64,000 nt of DNA from an uncultured Campylobacter sp. (GTDB lineage: Bacteria; Campylobacterota; Campylobacteria; Campylobacterales; Campylobacteraceae): contig CAMCEN010000002.1 of NCBI GenBank assembly GCA_945873855.1, positions 1 to 64,000 of the forward strand. Reading direction: 5' to 3'. Below are positions 26,591 to 35,289 of this stretch, one piece after another (position 1 is the stretch's first letter; each line of letters opens with the position of its first letter). The notes under the pieces are model-generated. The model ran no database searches. It worked only from the letters and a program-made list of their open reading frames with translations, and was not told the DNA's origin. Position numbers and translations under genes: made by a program.

Positions 26591-27901
26591 TTATTCTTTT
26601 TCTTTTAGTATTACTTTTACGCCTGTTATGGCTGAGGCTGAGACGCTAGTTACTTCGTATATGCAGTTTTCATCATTTACGCTCTCGCCTACTTCTGGCA
26701 GATATGAAAATAGATTAAACACATAGCCGCCGATAGTAACTTGCTCGCTATCGCTATCTATATCAAAGCCGATGACCTCGCTAACATCTTCTAGCTCATA
26801 GCGACCATTAAACTCAAAGCTACCATCTTCTAGGCATTTGTAATCTAGATTTTTATCCTCTTCTTCAAACTCATCAAAGACCTCTCCAACGATATCTTCA
26901 AGCGTCACAAAACCAGCCGTGCCGCCATACTCATCCATCACAAGTGCTGCGTAGGTATTCTCGGCGTTCATTTTATTTAGTATAGTAGAAATCGAGCAGT
27001 TTTCAGGCACGATGATAAACTTGCGCAAGTTAGCAGCCAAATCTATTTGCTTGCTAGCAAGCACTGCTTGCATGATATCACGGATGTGAACCATGCCAAG
27101 TACATTATCTTTGCTACCATCTACATAAGCAAAGCGAGTAAATTTGCTATCTTTTATCACAGCTAGATTTTCTTCTAGGCTCCATTTGGCATTTAGCACG
27201 ACCATTTCTTTGCGTGGGGTCATCACCTCTTTTGCAACCGTATCGCTAAAGTCAATGGCATTTTGGATAATCTCGCTCTCAGTGCTATCAAGCACGCCGC
27301 CTTTTAGGCTTTCATTTACGATGATTTTTATCTCTTCTTCTGAGTGAGCAGCGTCTGTATTTCTGTTTCGGTGAATTCCTAGCGCTTTTAGCCCAAGTCC
27401 TGCGATAAAATCAAAGGTGCGAATCACAGGAAAGAGCAGTATCCAAAAAAGATGTAGTGGCCTAGCTATCCACAGCACCATTTGATCTGTTTTTTCTATA
27501 GCCACGCTCTTTGGTATCAGCTCGCCAAGCACCACATGTAGCAAGGTAATAATCACAAAAGCCACAGCAAGTGCCAAAGCATCCACGCCAAAAGAGTCCT
27601 CAGGCGCCTCTATAGCAAAGAGTTTTAAGAGCCACTGAATAAGCGCGCCAAGTGCTGGCTGACCGATCCAACCAAGCGCAAGGGATGCAAGCGTGATACC
27701 AAGCTGGGTGGCTGAGAGATAGGTATCAAGGTTATTTGACATACGAAGAGCTAGGCGCGCATTAGAGCGACCTTCTTTGATAAACTCTTCTAGGCGTGTT
27801 TTGCGGATTTTAACTAGTGAAAATTCTGAAAGAACGAAAAAGCCGTTAAGGGCGATGAAAATGGCACCTAAAACAATGCCGATGATGGTCTGGGAGTCCA
27901 A
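26591..27901 (-). CDS. CNNM/CorC-type membrane protein (hemolysin family)
   Basis: 436-aa protein with an N-terminal DUF21 domain of four hydrophobic segments (IIGIVLGAIFIALNGFFVLS; ALALAVAFVIITLLHVVLGE), a CBS-domain pair in the middle (KEVMTPRKEMV, VHIRDIMQA, MDEYGGTAGFVTLEDIVGEV) and a C-terminal CorC_HlyC transporter-associated domain. Members are linked to Mg or Co export, and some were named hemolysins. The GELIPKS motif of DUF21 is intact. Single-gene unit. Confidence 0.94.
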   Translation of the reverse strand: MDSQTIIGIVLGAIFIALNGFFVLSEFSLVKIRKTRLEEFIKEGRSNARLALRMSNNLDTYLSATQLGITLASLALGWIGQPALGALIQWLLKLFAIEAPEDSFGVDALALAVAFVIITLLHVVLGELIPKSVAIEKTDQMVLWIARPLHLFWILLFPVIRTFDFIAGLGLKALGIHRNRNTDAAHSEEEIKIIVNESLKGGVLDSTESEIIQNAIDFSDTVAKEVMTPRKEMVVLNAKWSLEENLAVIKDSKFTRFAYVDGSKDNVLGMVHIRDIMQAVLASKQIDLAANLRKFIIVPENCSISTILNKMNAENTYAALVMDEYGGTAGFVTLEDIVGEVFDEFEEEDKNLDYKCLEDGSFEFNGRYELEDVSEVIGFDIDSDSEQVTIGGYVFNLFSYLPEVGESVNDENCIYEVTSVSASAITGVKVILKEKE

Positions 27902-28065
27902 TGTTTTCCTTTAAATTAAAATTTGTTTTGGGCGGTAATTATAGCAGATTTTTGCTGTTTTTATTTAAATTTAAGCAAAATTTCTAGTGATTTTAACAAA
28001 AGGCTTTGTGAATTCTAGATTTTATTTAGGGAATTCTAGATTTTAGAATCTAGAATTCCTAGTGT

Positions 28066-28251
28066 TTAATTACAAGATTCTTTTTTTAGAGTATCTTGTA
28101 AAATCTTTTTATTTCGCTCTTTTTTATAGCTATTGCTCTTAAAGCAGTATCTTGCCTCGCCACTTATTTCTATGTCTTTTATAACCTCGCTTAGTGGCTT
28201 GGAAAGGCTAAAAGCACAGCCTAGCAGGGCAAGCACGAAAACTCTTAGCAT
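28066..28251 (-). CDS. 61-aa exported peptide resembling a porin N-terminus
   Basis: The first 17 residues (MLRVFVLALLGCAFSLS) look like a signal peptide. The next stretch, PLSEVIKDIEISGEARYCF, resembles the mature N-terminus of Campylobacter major outer membrane protein (PLEEAIKDVDVSGxxRY). The rest is Lys-rich and not porin-like. Start 8 nt after the nitroreductase stop with AGGGGC upstream, so probably cotranscribed. It could be a decayed porin fragment or a small periplasmic protein. Two Cys remain after the signal. Confidence 0.55.
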   Translation of the reverse strand: MLRVFVLALLGCAFSLSKPLSEVIKDIEISGEARYCFKSNSYKKERNKKILQDTLKKESCN

Positions 28252-28259
28252 TTTTGCCC

Positions 28260-28880
28260 CTAGCGGTAGCGCACGATATCATGCAGACTTTGGCGGATTT
28301 GTGGGCTTTGCTCTTTTATTCTATATCCAAAAGGCAGTAGCATTGCCACACGCTTTTTAGATGGATCAATGCCTAAAGCCTCATTTAGCTCACTTTCAAC
28401 ATATCCTTCAATAGCGCAGCTATCAATGCCCAAAATCGCTGCTTGCATCATCATATTTTGCGCAGCTAAAAAGCACTGAGCCTTGCTCCAGCCATATACA
28501 TCACGCTCGTCTTTGAATCTAGCAAAAAAGCCAGCAAAGGCGTTTGTGTAAGCCTCTATGGCTGCTGCGTCGTGGTGAGTTTTTCTAGCAAAGCTTGATT
28601 TTACATAATCACTCTTTGGATCAAGGTCAGCGATTTTTGCATAAATTACAATTAGCTCGCTTGCAGATGTGATTTGAATCTGATCCCAGCACGCTTTGCG
28701 GATTTTTGCTCTTAGCTCTTTATCACGGATTATCTCAAACTCCCAGTGCTCAAGCCCAAAGCTACTAGGTGCCAAACGCCCAGCTTCTAAAATATCGCTA
28801 AAATCATCTTCTTCTATGATTTTATACTCATCAAATACCTTACAAGCGTGACGAAACGCTAAAGCCTCTTTAAATTCCAT
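28260..28880 (-). CDS. Nitroreductase-family NAD(P)H-dependent oxidoreductase
   Basis: 206-aa FMN protein of the nitroreductase/NfsB family. Signature stretches: FRHACKVFDEYK at the start, ILEAGRLAPSSFGLEHWEFEI for FMN phosphate binding, QNMMMQAAILGIDSCAIEGYV and the C-terminal RVAMLLPFGYRIKEQSPQIR. It reduces quinones, flavins or nitro compounds. In epsilonproteobacteria relatives such as RdxA/FrxA influence nitroimidazole sensitivity; whether this one does is unknown. The small exported peptide gene follows directly. Confidence 0.92.
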   Translation of the reverse strand: MEFKEALAFRHACKVFDEYKIIEEDDFSDILEAGRLAPSSFGLEHWEFEIIRDKELRAKIRKACWDQIQITSASELIVIYAKIADLDPKSDYVKSSFARKTHHDAAAIEAYTNAFAGFFARFKDERDVYGWSKAQCFLAAQNMMMQAAILGIDSCAIEGYVESELNEALGIDPSKKRVAMLLPFGYRIKEQSPQIRQSLHDIVRYR

Positions 28881-28898
28881 TTTTTCTCCTTTGATTGT

Positions 28899-30053
28899 TT
28901 AACTTCTACGCTTAAAATCTTCATAGCCAAACTCTTTTGCTATGCTAAACTCTCCGTTCTTTTCAAGCACAAAAGCAGGTAGTGGCGTGCCATTAAAGGT
29001 CGTGTTTTTAACAGTCGTATAGTGGAGTTGATCCTCAAAAATCACTCTATCACCCACTTTTAGCTCGCAGGCTAAATAATAATCAGGCTGCCCAGCCCTA
29101 AGCCCCACTACATCACCAGCTAGGCAAGTAGCCCCACCAAAGCGGTATTTATGCGCATTTTGTGTATCGCTAGCGACCTGCCCACGAAGTGCTGGGCGAT
29201 AAGGCATAAGCTCAGTATCTGGCATGTGGCACTCAGCCGAGGCGTCTATTATAGCAGTTTTTACGCCGTTTTCAACTATATCAAGCACGCTAGCTACTAG
29301 GTATCCAGCCTCCCAGCCCACAGCCTCGCCAGGCTCTATAAAAACTTGCGCCATGTAGCGCAGGCCAAGTTCACGCAGGATTTTTACCAAAAGTTCAGTG
29401 TCGTAGCCCTTTTTTGTGATATGATGACCGCCGCCAAGGTTTAGCCATTTTGGACGAATCTTTTTAATCGCACTATCAAAATCACGCATAAAAACATCTA
29501 AAACCTTTTCAAGCTCGCTTGCGCCTTGTTCGCAAAGTGCATGAAAATGCAGCCCATCTACAAGTCTTAAAAGCTCGCCGCTAGCATTTTCAAGCTCGCT
29601 AGCCAGCACGCCAAGACGCGAACCAGCAGAGCATGGATTATACGCATCTGTGGGGCTAAAACTCACATTTGGATTTACTCTAAGCCCCACGCTTTTACCC
29701 CTTGCTTTTACCTTACCGCCAAAGCGTTCAAGCTGGCTAAGAGAGTTAAAAATCACATCATCGCTAAGTGCGATTATTTCATCAATATCGCTGTCTTTAT
29801 AGGCTGGATTAAAGGTGCTAATGTGCCTAAAACCGCATTCTTTGGCGTATTTTGCCTCGTATAGCCCAGAGCAAGTAGCGCCTGAGAGTGCCTCTGCTAC
29901 CATCTGCATAGCAGGGCTAAAAGAAAAGCCTTTTAAGGCACAAAGCACCTTTGCATCGCTTTTTACCTCAATCTCATCTAAAATGCATAAATTACGCATA
30001 AGTGCGCCCTCGTCGCAGACATACGCAGGCGTTGGGATATCGCTAAACTTCAT
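28899..30053 (-). CDS. nspC: Carboxynorspermidine/carboxyspermidine decarboxylase
   Basis: 384-aa PLP enzyme that makes norspermidine or spermidine in the alternative polyamine pathway used by Campylobacter. It starts FSDIPTPAYVCDEGALMRNL; the PLP Lys lies in VLCALKGFSFSP, the Gly-rich PLP phosphate loop in LNLGGGHHIT, and FIEPGEAVGWEAGYLV precedes the substrate-binding region ASAECHMPDT. Length normal. It diverges from the tautomerase gene at 30135. Its usual partner, carboxyspermidine dehydrogenase, is not in the window. Confidence 0.94.
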   Translation of the reverse strand: MKFSDIPTPAYVCDEGALMRNLCILDEIEVKSDAKVLCALKGFSFSPAMQMVAEALSGATCSGLYEAKYAKECGFRHISTFNPAYKDSDIDEIIALSDDVIFNSLSQLERFGGKVKARGKSVGLRVNPNVSFSPTDAYNPCSAGSRLGVLASELENASGELLRLVDGLHFHALCEQGASELEKVLDVFMRDFDSAIKKIRPKWLNLGGGHHITKKGYDTELLVKILRELGLRYMAQVFIEPGEAVGWEAGYLVASVLDIVENGVKTAIIDASAECHMPDTELMPYRPALRGQVASDTQNAHKYRFGGATCLAGDVVGLRAGQPDYYLACELKVGDRVIFEDQLHYTTVKNTTFNGTPLPAFVLEKNGEFSIAKEFGYEDFKRRS

Positions 30054-30134
30054 TTTTTGCTCTTTTTTGCTTGAATTATAACAAATTTTTAGCTTTTAAA
30101 GCTAAAATACAAATAAATTTTTAAAAGGACAAAA

Positions 30135-30338
30135 ATGCCAGTAATTTCAGTCTCGATGACAAAAGAAAATGGCGGCCTAAGCAAAGCGCAAAAACAAAAG
30201 CTAATCTCAGGGCTAACAAGCGCATTTGTAGATGTCGTGGGGCGTGGAGCTAAAACCTGCGTGGTGGTAATCAACGAAGTAGAGTGCCAAAACTACGGCA
30301 TAGGCGGAGTAAGCATAGAAGAGCTTAGAAAAAGCTAG
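30135..30338 (+). CDS. 4-oxalocrotonate tautomerase family protein (second copy)
   Basis: 67-aa protein starting MPVISVSMTKENGGLSKAQK, with Pro1 after Met removal. The body is typical of DmpI/XylH-like 4-OT (LISGLTSAFVDVVGRGAKTC; VINEVECQNYGIGG). AAAAGGAC is the ribosome site. It is clearly different in sequence from the tautomerase at 11781, so the two are old paralogues. Stand-alone gene; substrate unknown. Confidence 0.9.
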   Translation: MPVISVSMTKENGGLSKAQKQKLISGLTSAFVDVVGRGAKTCVVVINEVECQNYGIGGVSIEELRKS

Positions 30339-30698
30339 GGAATTCGGGGTGTTTTTTTTTGGGGTTATGGGGTATTTTTTTACCTAGGAATTCTAGAATT
30401 CCTAAACTTGAATTCACTTTAAAATTTGCTAGGGAATTCTAGAATTCCTAAATCTAGAATTACTAGAATAAATTCTAGAATTCCTAAATCTAGAATTACT
30501 AGAATAAATTCTAGAATTCTTAAATCTAAAATTCCTAGAAAATTCTAGAATTCCTAAGCAAATTCTAGAATTCCTAAGCCTTGTGAACCTTGTGTCATCC
30601 TCCGACTTGACCCGATGATCTCATCACAAATAAATTTAGAATTCCTAGGGGCTTTTGCGTTTATATCATTTAAGAATTCTAGAATTCCATCTGTATCA
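30339..30698. repeat. Palindrome array downstream of the second tautomerase
   Basis: No credible gene. Contains a reversed GGGGTTATGGGGTA box (about 30361-30375), about ten GAATTCTAGAATTC palindromes in a partly periodic array (units near 30450-30545 repeat with about 40-bp spacing), and a CATCCTCCGACTTGACCCGATGATCTCATC hairpin half. A stretch at 30636-30690 is nearly repeated, inverted, at about 62687-62720. Confidence 0.8.
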
Positions 30699-30890
30699 TC
30701 AAGTATTTTTTTGTATTGTATCCACACTAAAATCAAAACCTCTTAATATTTCATTTCCACCTTCATCCAGCAAACCGATAAAAGTATGTGGCACACCAAC
30801 TATATCGTTATATATAATTAACCTAGGTTGAGGCTCTGTAATATCTTTTGCTATGTCTTGCAAAGCACCTAAAATTGTTAAATCATTCAT
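30699..30890 (-). pseudogene. 63-aa fragment of a larger accessory protein
   Basis: Begins with a strong AAGGAG and ATG but stops at 63 residues, where repeat sequence begins. The product contains VPHTFIGLLDEGGNEILRGF, which looks like a segment of large calcium-binding or polymorphic-toxin proteins in which a VPHTF motif precedes a beta-hairpin. It was probably cut short by recombination at the repeats. It follows the 50-aa membrane gene by 35 nt. I cannot name a function. Confidence 0.45.
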
Positions 30891-30925
30891 TTTTTCTCCT
30901 TGAATTGAAATTTGTCAAATACAAT

Positions 30926-31078
30926 TTAATGACTAAATGGCATTAAAAACAGCATAATTGGCACATATAATGCAGCTAAAAATAAGATAATCCAAAAAAT
31001 ATAAGCAAATTTTGTTTTATAAAATATTATAAGTAAAATAAGCGGTATTGTTATAATTAAAAAAAATAAAACAAACAC
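30926..31078 (-). CDS. Small two-segment membrane protein (50 aa, GTG start)
   Basis: GTG start with AAAGGAA upstream. The product is almost entirely hydrophobic: FVLFFLIITIPLILLIIFYK, then a short loop KTKFAY and a second segment IFWIILFLAALYVPIMLFLM. Very A/T-rich. The size and topology fit small immunity or orphan membrane proteins, but no family was recognised. It shares upstream sequence (TTTTATTAGTTT..TTTAAATT) with the 254-aa membrane gene at 31345. Confidence 0.5.
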   Translation of the reverse strand: MFVLFFLIITIPLILLIIFYKTKFAYIFWIILFLAALYVPIMLFLMPFSH

Positions 31079-31344
31079 AAAAATTCCTTTTTAAAAAACA
31101 AATTTTATTAGTTTTTATTTATTTAAATTTTAGAATTCTAAAATTCTAGAATTTAACCCCCACCAAATACATAAATGCCCAAATTCTAAAATTCCTTAAA
31201 CTCTAGAATTCCCAAAAACGCAGATAAAGCAAGAGAATTCTAAATTCTAACGGGGTTTTAGGGGCGACATCCCCTAAGGGTTTAGGACGCAGCCCTTATA
31301 AAATTTGCGAACTAGGCTTATCCAGCCTAAAAGCGAGCAAAAAT
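31079..31344. repeat. Shared leader segment, palindromes and G/C-rich composite element
   Basis: 31088-31130 is a leader-like A/T segment also found at 32115-32165. The block around 31155-31215 (CCCCCACCAAATACATAAAT, then palindromes) recurs at about 59210-59265. The G/C-rich composite hairpin element occupies 31251-31345 (GGGGTTTTAGGGGC..CCCCTAAGGG, then TAGGCT..AGCCTA and GCGAGC). Confidence 0.75.
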
Positions 31345-32109
31345 CTAGAATTCCTTGTTTTCTCCTTGTTTATTGATTTGTTTATTTTGATTTTGTTTTA
31401 AGTATTCTAATAAAGAATAAGAATCCGATTTACTAGCATTTATAAGCCCGCAACCACCTCCTAGTTTTAAGGCACAATGTAAGGTGCTTTCAGAAATAGA
31501 ACTAGAATGAATTTCTCCTATTTTTTTCTTTTTGCCTTTACAGTCTATTGTATCACAGGAGTAGAAATCTTTTTTTGAAAATCTTATAATACCAAATAAA
31601 TCATCATAGCTCTCCCACTTTCCTTCGGCAATATTATCCGTTCTTCCAAAGTTATTTTTATCTTCTAAAACTACATAATCTCTATCGCTTAAAATCACTT
31701 TTGCTTCAATTAAGCTTTCAAACACAATTCTTTGTGGCACCTCAAGCTGCCAAACACACACCATTGTGCCAAAAAGCCCAAAAGCAATTAAGCTTTTTTG
31801 TAATTTGAAAATATAAAAATTATGTAATTTTTTGCGTAATAAATAAAGAAAAATAGGTGTAAAAATCACAGCACAAACTAAAAAAATATAGTCTTGTTTA
31901 TAAGCCCCAGAGCCAAATATAATAGCCAAAATCAAGCCAACAAAGAAAAATTTATATTTCTTTTTTATGTTTAAAAGTAATATATTATGTATCGCAAGCG
32001 ACCAGCAAAACGCAGAGATAATAAAAAGAAAAATCGCCTCATAAAAAAATAACAATATAATAAAAAAACTACCAATAGCTTGAAAAATATAAAATAAAAA
32101 ATCTAGCAA
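31345..32109 (-). CDS. Hypothetical membrane protein (254 aa)
   Basis: Four hydrophobic segments occupy residues 1 to about 125 (FFIILLFFYEAIFLFIISAF; KFFFVGLILAIIFGSGAYKQ; YIFLVCAVIFTPIFLYLLRK; LIAFGLFGTMVCVWQL). About 125 soluble residues follow with several Cys (SCDTIDCKGKK, LHCALKLGGGCG). A DUF-type function cannot be named. It is A/T-rich, with a 5' region that matches the one ahead of the RTX-like fragment at 58718, so it belongs to the same accessory family of loci. The start codon ATG has AGAGGATATTTTGCTAG upstream, a moderate ribosome site. Confidence 0.7.
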   Translation of the reverse strand: MLDFLFYIFQAIGSFFIILLFFYEAIFLFIISAFCWSLAIHNILLLNIKKKYKFFFVGLILAIIFGSGAYKQDYIFLVCAVIFTPIFLYLLRKKLHNFYIFKLQKSLIAFGLFGTMVCVWQLEVPQRIVFESLIEAKVILSDRDYVVLEDKNNFGRTDNIAEGKWESYDDLFGIIRFSKKDFYSCDTIDCKGKKKKIGEIHSSSISESTLHCALKLGGGCGLINASKSDSYSLLEYLKQNQNKQINKQGENKEF

Positions 32110-32443
32110 AATATCCTCTTTTTAAAAGTAAATTTTATTAGTTTATTTAAATTCTAAAATTTAAATAAACTTAAACAGCAAAAATCTAAAATTTAAAACC
32201 AAAACCCGCATTTTAATAAAAAAGAACTTTTTAAGCTAAATTCTATATAGATATTACAAAACCCTAGAATTTAAATAATTTATATTTCTAAAAAATATTT
32301 AAATATTTTAAAGTCAAAATTTACATATTTTAATATAAAATAAAACTCTAAATTCTAGAATTCAAAAATCCAGCCAAATGCCCAAAATCTAAAATTCCTT
32401 AAATTCTAGAATTCCACTTGAAATTTGCTAAGGAATTCTAGAT
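32110..32443. repeat. Duplicated upstream region, copy 1, and palindromes
   Basis: 32165-32400 corresponds, with many small changes, to 59026-59270: both run AAAACCAAAACCCGCATTTTA, AATATTACA, AAATATTTAAATATTTT, TTTACATATTTTAATATAAA and then ATGCCCAAA plus palindromes. On the minus strand TGCTAAAAT-like words in this block could be the -10 of the 254-aa gene. No gene is seen in the gap. Confidence 0.7.
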
Positions 32444-32881
32444 TTAGCCTAAAATTCCAGCCCCAGCAATAGCCTTTGAGCGAGAGCGAGCATAGAGCCT
32501 TTTTCCTTCTTTTACATCATATTTCCATATAGGCGCAGAGGCTTTAAAATCCTCTACAAACTCATCTAATAGCTCCAATGCAGCTCTGCGGTGAGGGCTT
32601 ATGGCACCTGCTATAAAGCTTGATTTGCCAGCAGGCACATCGCCTTTTGAGTGAGCCATTAACAAGGTTGCGCCGTGGCTTTGCGCCTTATTTTCCCAAG
32701 TTTTAAACCAGCCTTTTAGCAAGGGCTCATAAATATCAAAGCTAAGCGCCTCGCCCTCTTCGCCACTTCGCACAATACCCACAAAAAGCGCAAGAGCTCC
32801 GCAGTTTTGCGCTGCTGCTATCTCGTCCCAGCAAGCAAAAATCTCACGCTCGTTTAAAGCTCCATTAAAAATCTCTATCAT
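32444..32881 (-). CDS. moaE: Molybdopterin synthase catalytic subunit
   Basis: 145-aa MoaE, which inserts sulfur from MoaD thiocarboxylate into precursor Z in molybdopterin synthesis. Motifs: ALALFVGIVRSGEEGEALSF, LLMAHSKGDVPAGKSSFIAG, SPHRRAALELLDEFVEDFK and the Lys-containing APIWKYDVKEGKR. It lies just after the SbmA-like gene on the same strand, with 2 nt between them. The end of another molybdopterin gene, moaA, is at the right edge of the window. Confidence 0.95.
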   Translation of the reverse strand: MIEIFNGALNEREIFACWDEIAAAQNCGALALFVGIVRSGEEGEALSFDIYEPLLKGWFKTWENKAQSHGATLLMAHSKGDVPAGKSSFIAGAISPHRRAALELLDEFVEDFKASAPIWKYDVKEGKRLYARSRSKAIAGAGILG

Positions 32882-32883
32882 TT

Positions 32884-33954
32884 TTACCCCTTATAGCCGA
32901 TATTTTCCTCAAACTCGCTTAGCCGCTTGTGAATGCTGCGAAGCTCAGTTATGGTAGTCCAGTTATCAATAAACACGCTAAAACTCTCTCTAACTTGCGC
33001 AAAGGCATTGCTAACTTGAACCAAAATGCCAAGCGTAATCACACCGCTAAAAAGCCCCACACCCATAATCATATAAGGCACAATCACCATAAACTGCGAA
33101 AACGAAATAAGCCAAATGTTAAAATACCCATAATGTAAAAAAAGGCGGTAAAAGCTAAGCTTCACGCCAGTAAATAGCGATAAAACCGCAGCAGGAGAGG
33201 CAAAATGCAGCTTGTCATCCTCAGCAAATACAAGCTCTTTGCGAAAAGCGGCTTCGCTTTTTTGGATATTATATTCTAGCTTTGGCAGTTTAATTCCTAC
33301 AAACCACGAAATAACAAGCCCTCCAAGGCTAACCGCAAGAGCAATCCACACTAAACTACCACTCACATCACGGATAAAGGGCAAATCCACCCCAGAACTA
33401 AGCGTCCAAAGCACCGGTATAAAAGCCACCAAGGTCATAATCGCCCTTAAAACCGCAAGTCCCAAGCTCTCAGTAATCTTAGCAAAGCGGTAAATGTCTT
33501 CTTGCATACGCTGGCTAGACCCCTCTATATCGCTTTTGCACGCTCTCCAAGCAGAAAGATAGCTAAAGGTCATAGCCTCCCTCCAGCGAAAGCACCAGTG
33601 AGAGGCAAAAAAGGTCGTAAGCGTGTAAATAATCACATAAGGCATAGCAATAGCTAAAAAACGAAAAATCTGCTCCCAAAACTGCAAGACCTTATCACTT
33701 TGCGCTGCGCTTTTAAGCTGGGCGCAAGCTAAAGTGGCGTTTTGCTCGTTTTTTTGGGCTGTTTCTTCACAAGCTAAGAGATCCTCATAGCTGCTGTAAT
33801 CAGCGGCATTTTGCGCTAAATCATAAAAGCTTTTATACCACTCATTTATCATCACATTTAGCTGAGTTTGAAAAACAAGCGAGATAATCAGCGTAAGCAG
33901 TCCGCCATACGCCCACAAAGCCCATTTTTTATCCGCAAAAAACGATTTTATCAT
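32884..33954 (-). CDS. SbmA/BacA-like peptide transporter
   Basis: 356-aa inner membrane protein. It has about six to seven hydrophobic segments (ALWAYGGLLTLIISLVFQT; FLAIAMPYVIIYTLTTFFAS; LRAIMTLVAFIPVLWTLSSG; LVWIALAVSLGGLVISWFVG; YMIMGVGLFSGVITLGILVQ). Family hallmarks include FRWREAMTFSYLSAWR, EGSSQRMQEDIYRFA and KLEYNIQKSEAAFRKEL. SbmA/BacA proteins import peptides such as microcins and proline-rich antimicrobial peptides by proton motive force. Somewhat shorter than E. coli SbmA. It is followed by moaE; no functional link is obvious. Confidence 0.92.
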   Translation of the reverse strand: MIKSFFADKKWALWAYGGLLTLIISLVFQTQLNVMINEWYKSFYDLAQNAADYSSYEDLLACEETAQKNEQNATLACAQLKSAAQSDKVLQFWEQIFRFLAIAMPYVIIYTLTTFFASHWCFRWREAMTFSYLSAWRACKSDIEGSSQRMQEDIYRFAKITESLGLAVLRAIMTLVAFIPVLWTLSSGVDLPFIRDVSGSLVWIALAVSLGGLVISWFVGIKLPKLEYNIQKSEAAFRKELVFAEDDKLHFASPAAVLSLFTGVKLSFYRLFLHYGYFNIWLISFSQFMVIVPYMIMGVGLFSGVITLGILVQVSNAFAQVRESFSVFIDNWTTITELRSIHKRLSEFEENIGYKG

Positions 33955-34004
33955 TTATTTTTCCACCAAATTGTATATAAAGCTTATGAATTCTAGCAAA
34001 AGTA

Positions 34005-34013
34005 TGTTAAAAT
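34005..34013 (+). promoter_or_regulatory. Extended -10 promoter of trpE
   Basis: TGTTAAAAT (TG-n-TAAAAT) 22 bp before the ATG, with CGGAG as ribosome site. The promoter is divergent from the SbmA-like gene. Confidence 0.55.
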
Positions 34014-34035
34014 TGCGCCAAAAAACGGAGAAAAA

Positions 34036-35289
34036 ATGCTACTAAAAGAGCCTTTATTTTACTTTAAGCAAATTCTAGAAAAATACCCAAACTCATACCT
34101 AGCAGAAGATAGCGAGCAAATCATCATAGGCATTGATTGTGCGTATATCAGTGGCGATGATTTTGCTCTTTTAAAGCGTGAGATAGAAAATAGCGCAAAG
34201 ACAGCGCAGAGCTGGTTTGCTGGGCTTTTTGGTGTGCTTAGCTTTGAGGCCGTTTATAGCTTTGAGAAAATCGGCGAGAAAAAAGCTGGGCTTTATGAGT
34301 TTCCAACATTTTGCTACGCAAACGCAAAAAGCTATTTATATTACGAAAAGCAAAGCAAGCTATATTCATACTTTGGCGAGCATAAGTACTTTGAGTTTTT
34401 AAGCGATGAGTGGAGAGAGAATAAAACAGGGAATTCTAGATTTTCTTATGAAATTTTAAGCGATTTAGAGGCTGAAAAAATAGATTTTGAAAAAGCCATT
34501 GAGAGGGCAAAAGAGTATATTTGCTCAGGCGATGCCTTTCAAATCGTGCTAAGCAAAACACTGCATTTGCGCTCAAATCTTGCGCCACTTAGCTTTTATG
34601 AAAGGCTAAAAAAGGCAAATCCTAGCAATTATATGTTTTATTTCCCAACGCCTTTTGGCGTGGTAGCTGGCTCCAGCCCTGAGCTTGTAATGCAAATTAA
34701 AAGGGGAGAAATCTTTGTAGCGCCGATTGCTGGCACACGCCCAAGGGGAGTGGATGCAAACCATGATGAAAGGCTTGCAAAAGAGCTTTTAAGCGATGAA
34801 AAAGAAATCGCCGAGCACAAAATGCTAGTAGATTTAGCAAGAAATGATGTAGGTAAGTTTGCCAAAGCTAGTTCGGTAAGAGTCAAAAATCTCATGCATA
34901 TTGAGCGTTTTGAGAGCGTTATGCACATAGTTAGCGAGGTTTATGGCACGCTTGATGAGAGGCGAAGTAGCTTTGATGCCCTGCGCGTGATTTTCCCAGC
35001 TGGCACGCTCTCAGGCAGCCCGAAAATACGGGCTTTACAGATAATCAACGAGCTTGAAACTCACGCTAGGGGCATTTATGGTGGCGGTATAGGATTTTGG
35101 CATTTTAGCGGCGATATGCAAATGGCAATTCTCATCCGCTCGGGCTTCTTTGTGCCTAGTAAAAATGGCTCAAACGATGTCTACATCGGCGCAGGCGCAG
35201 GCATAGTCTATGATAGCGTAGCACAAAATGAATACGCAGAAATTTGTAATAAAAGAAAATCTTGCTTGAAAATATTTGAAGAACTTTGA
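34036..35289 (+). CDS. trpE: Anthranilate synthase component I (chorismate-binding enzyme)
   Basis: 417-aa chorismate-utilising enzyme. Typical blocks: SGDAFQIVLSKTLHLRSNLA, YMFYFPTPFGVVAGSSPELV, APIAGTRPRG, EHKMLVDLARNDVGKFA and AGTLSGSPKIRALQIINELE. PIAGT with Ala, in place of the PIKGT typical of PabB, favours anthranilate synthase over aminodeoxychorismate synthase. No trpG or other trp gene follows, and the next stretch is a repeat array. It contains a palindrome-derived insertion (codons for TGNSRFSY near 34427-34450). The TrpE versus PabB choice is moderately sure. Confidence 0.87.
   Translation: MLLKEPLFYFKQILEKYPNSYLAEDSEQIIIGIDCAYISGDDFALLKREIENSAKTAQSWFAGLFGVLSFEAVYSFEKIGEKKAGLYEFPTFCYANAKSYLYYEKQSKLYSYFGEHKYFEFLSDEWRENKTGNSRFSYEILSDLEAEKIDFEKAIERAKEYICSGDAFQIVLSKTLHLRSNLAPLSFYERLKKANPSNYMFYFPTPFGVVAGSSPELVMQIKRGEIFVAPIAGTRPRGVDANHDERLAKELLSDEKEIAEHKMLVDLARNDVGKFAKASSVRVKNLMHIERFESVMHIVSEVYGTLDERRSSFDALRVIFPAGTLSGSPKIRALQIINELETHARGIYGGGIGFWHFSGDMQMAILIRSGFFVPSKNGSNDVYIGAGAGIVYDSVAQNEYAEICNKRKSCLKIFEEL

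Noticed and set aside
30554-30736. 60-aa frame on the minus strand
   Set aside because: Made of hairpin-repeat and palindrome sequence; a similar stretch occurs inverted near 62690.
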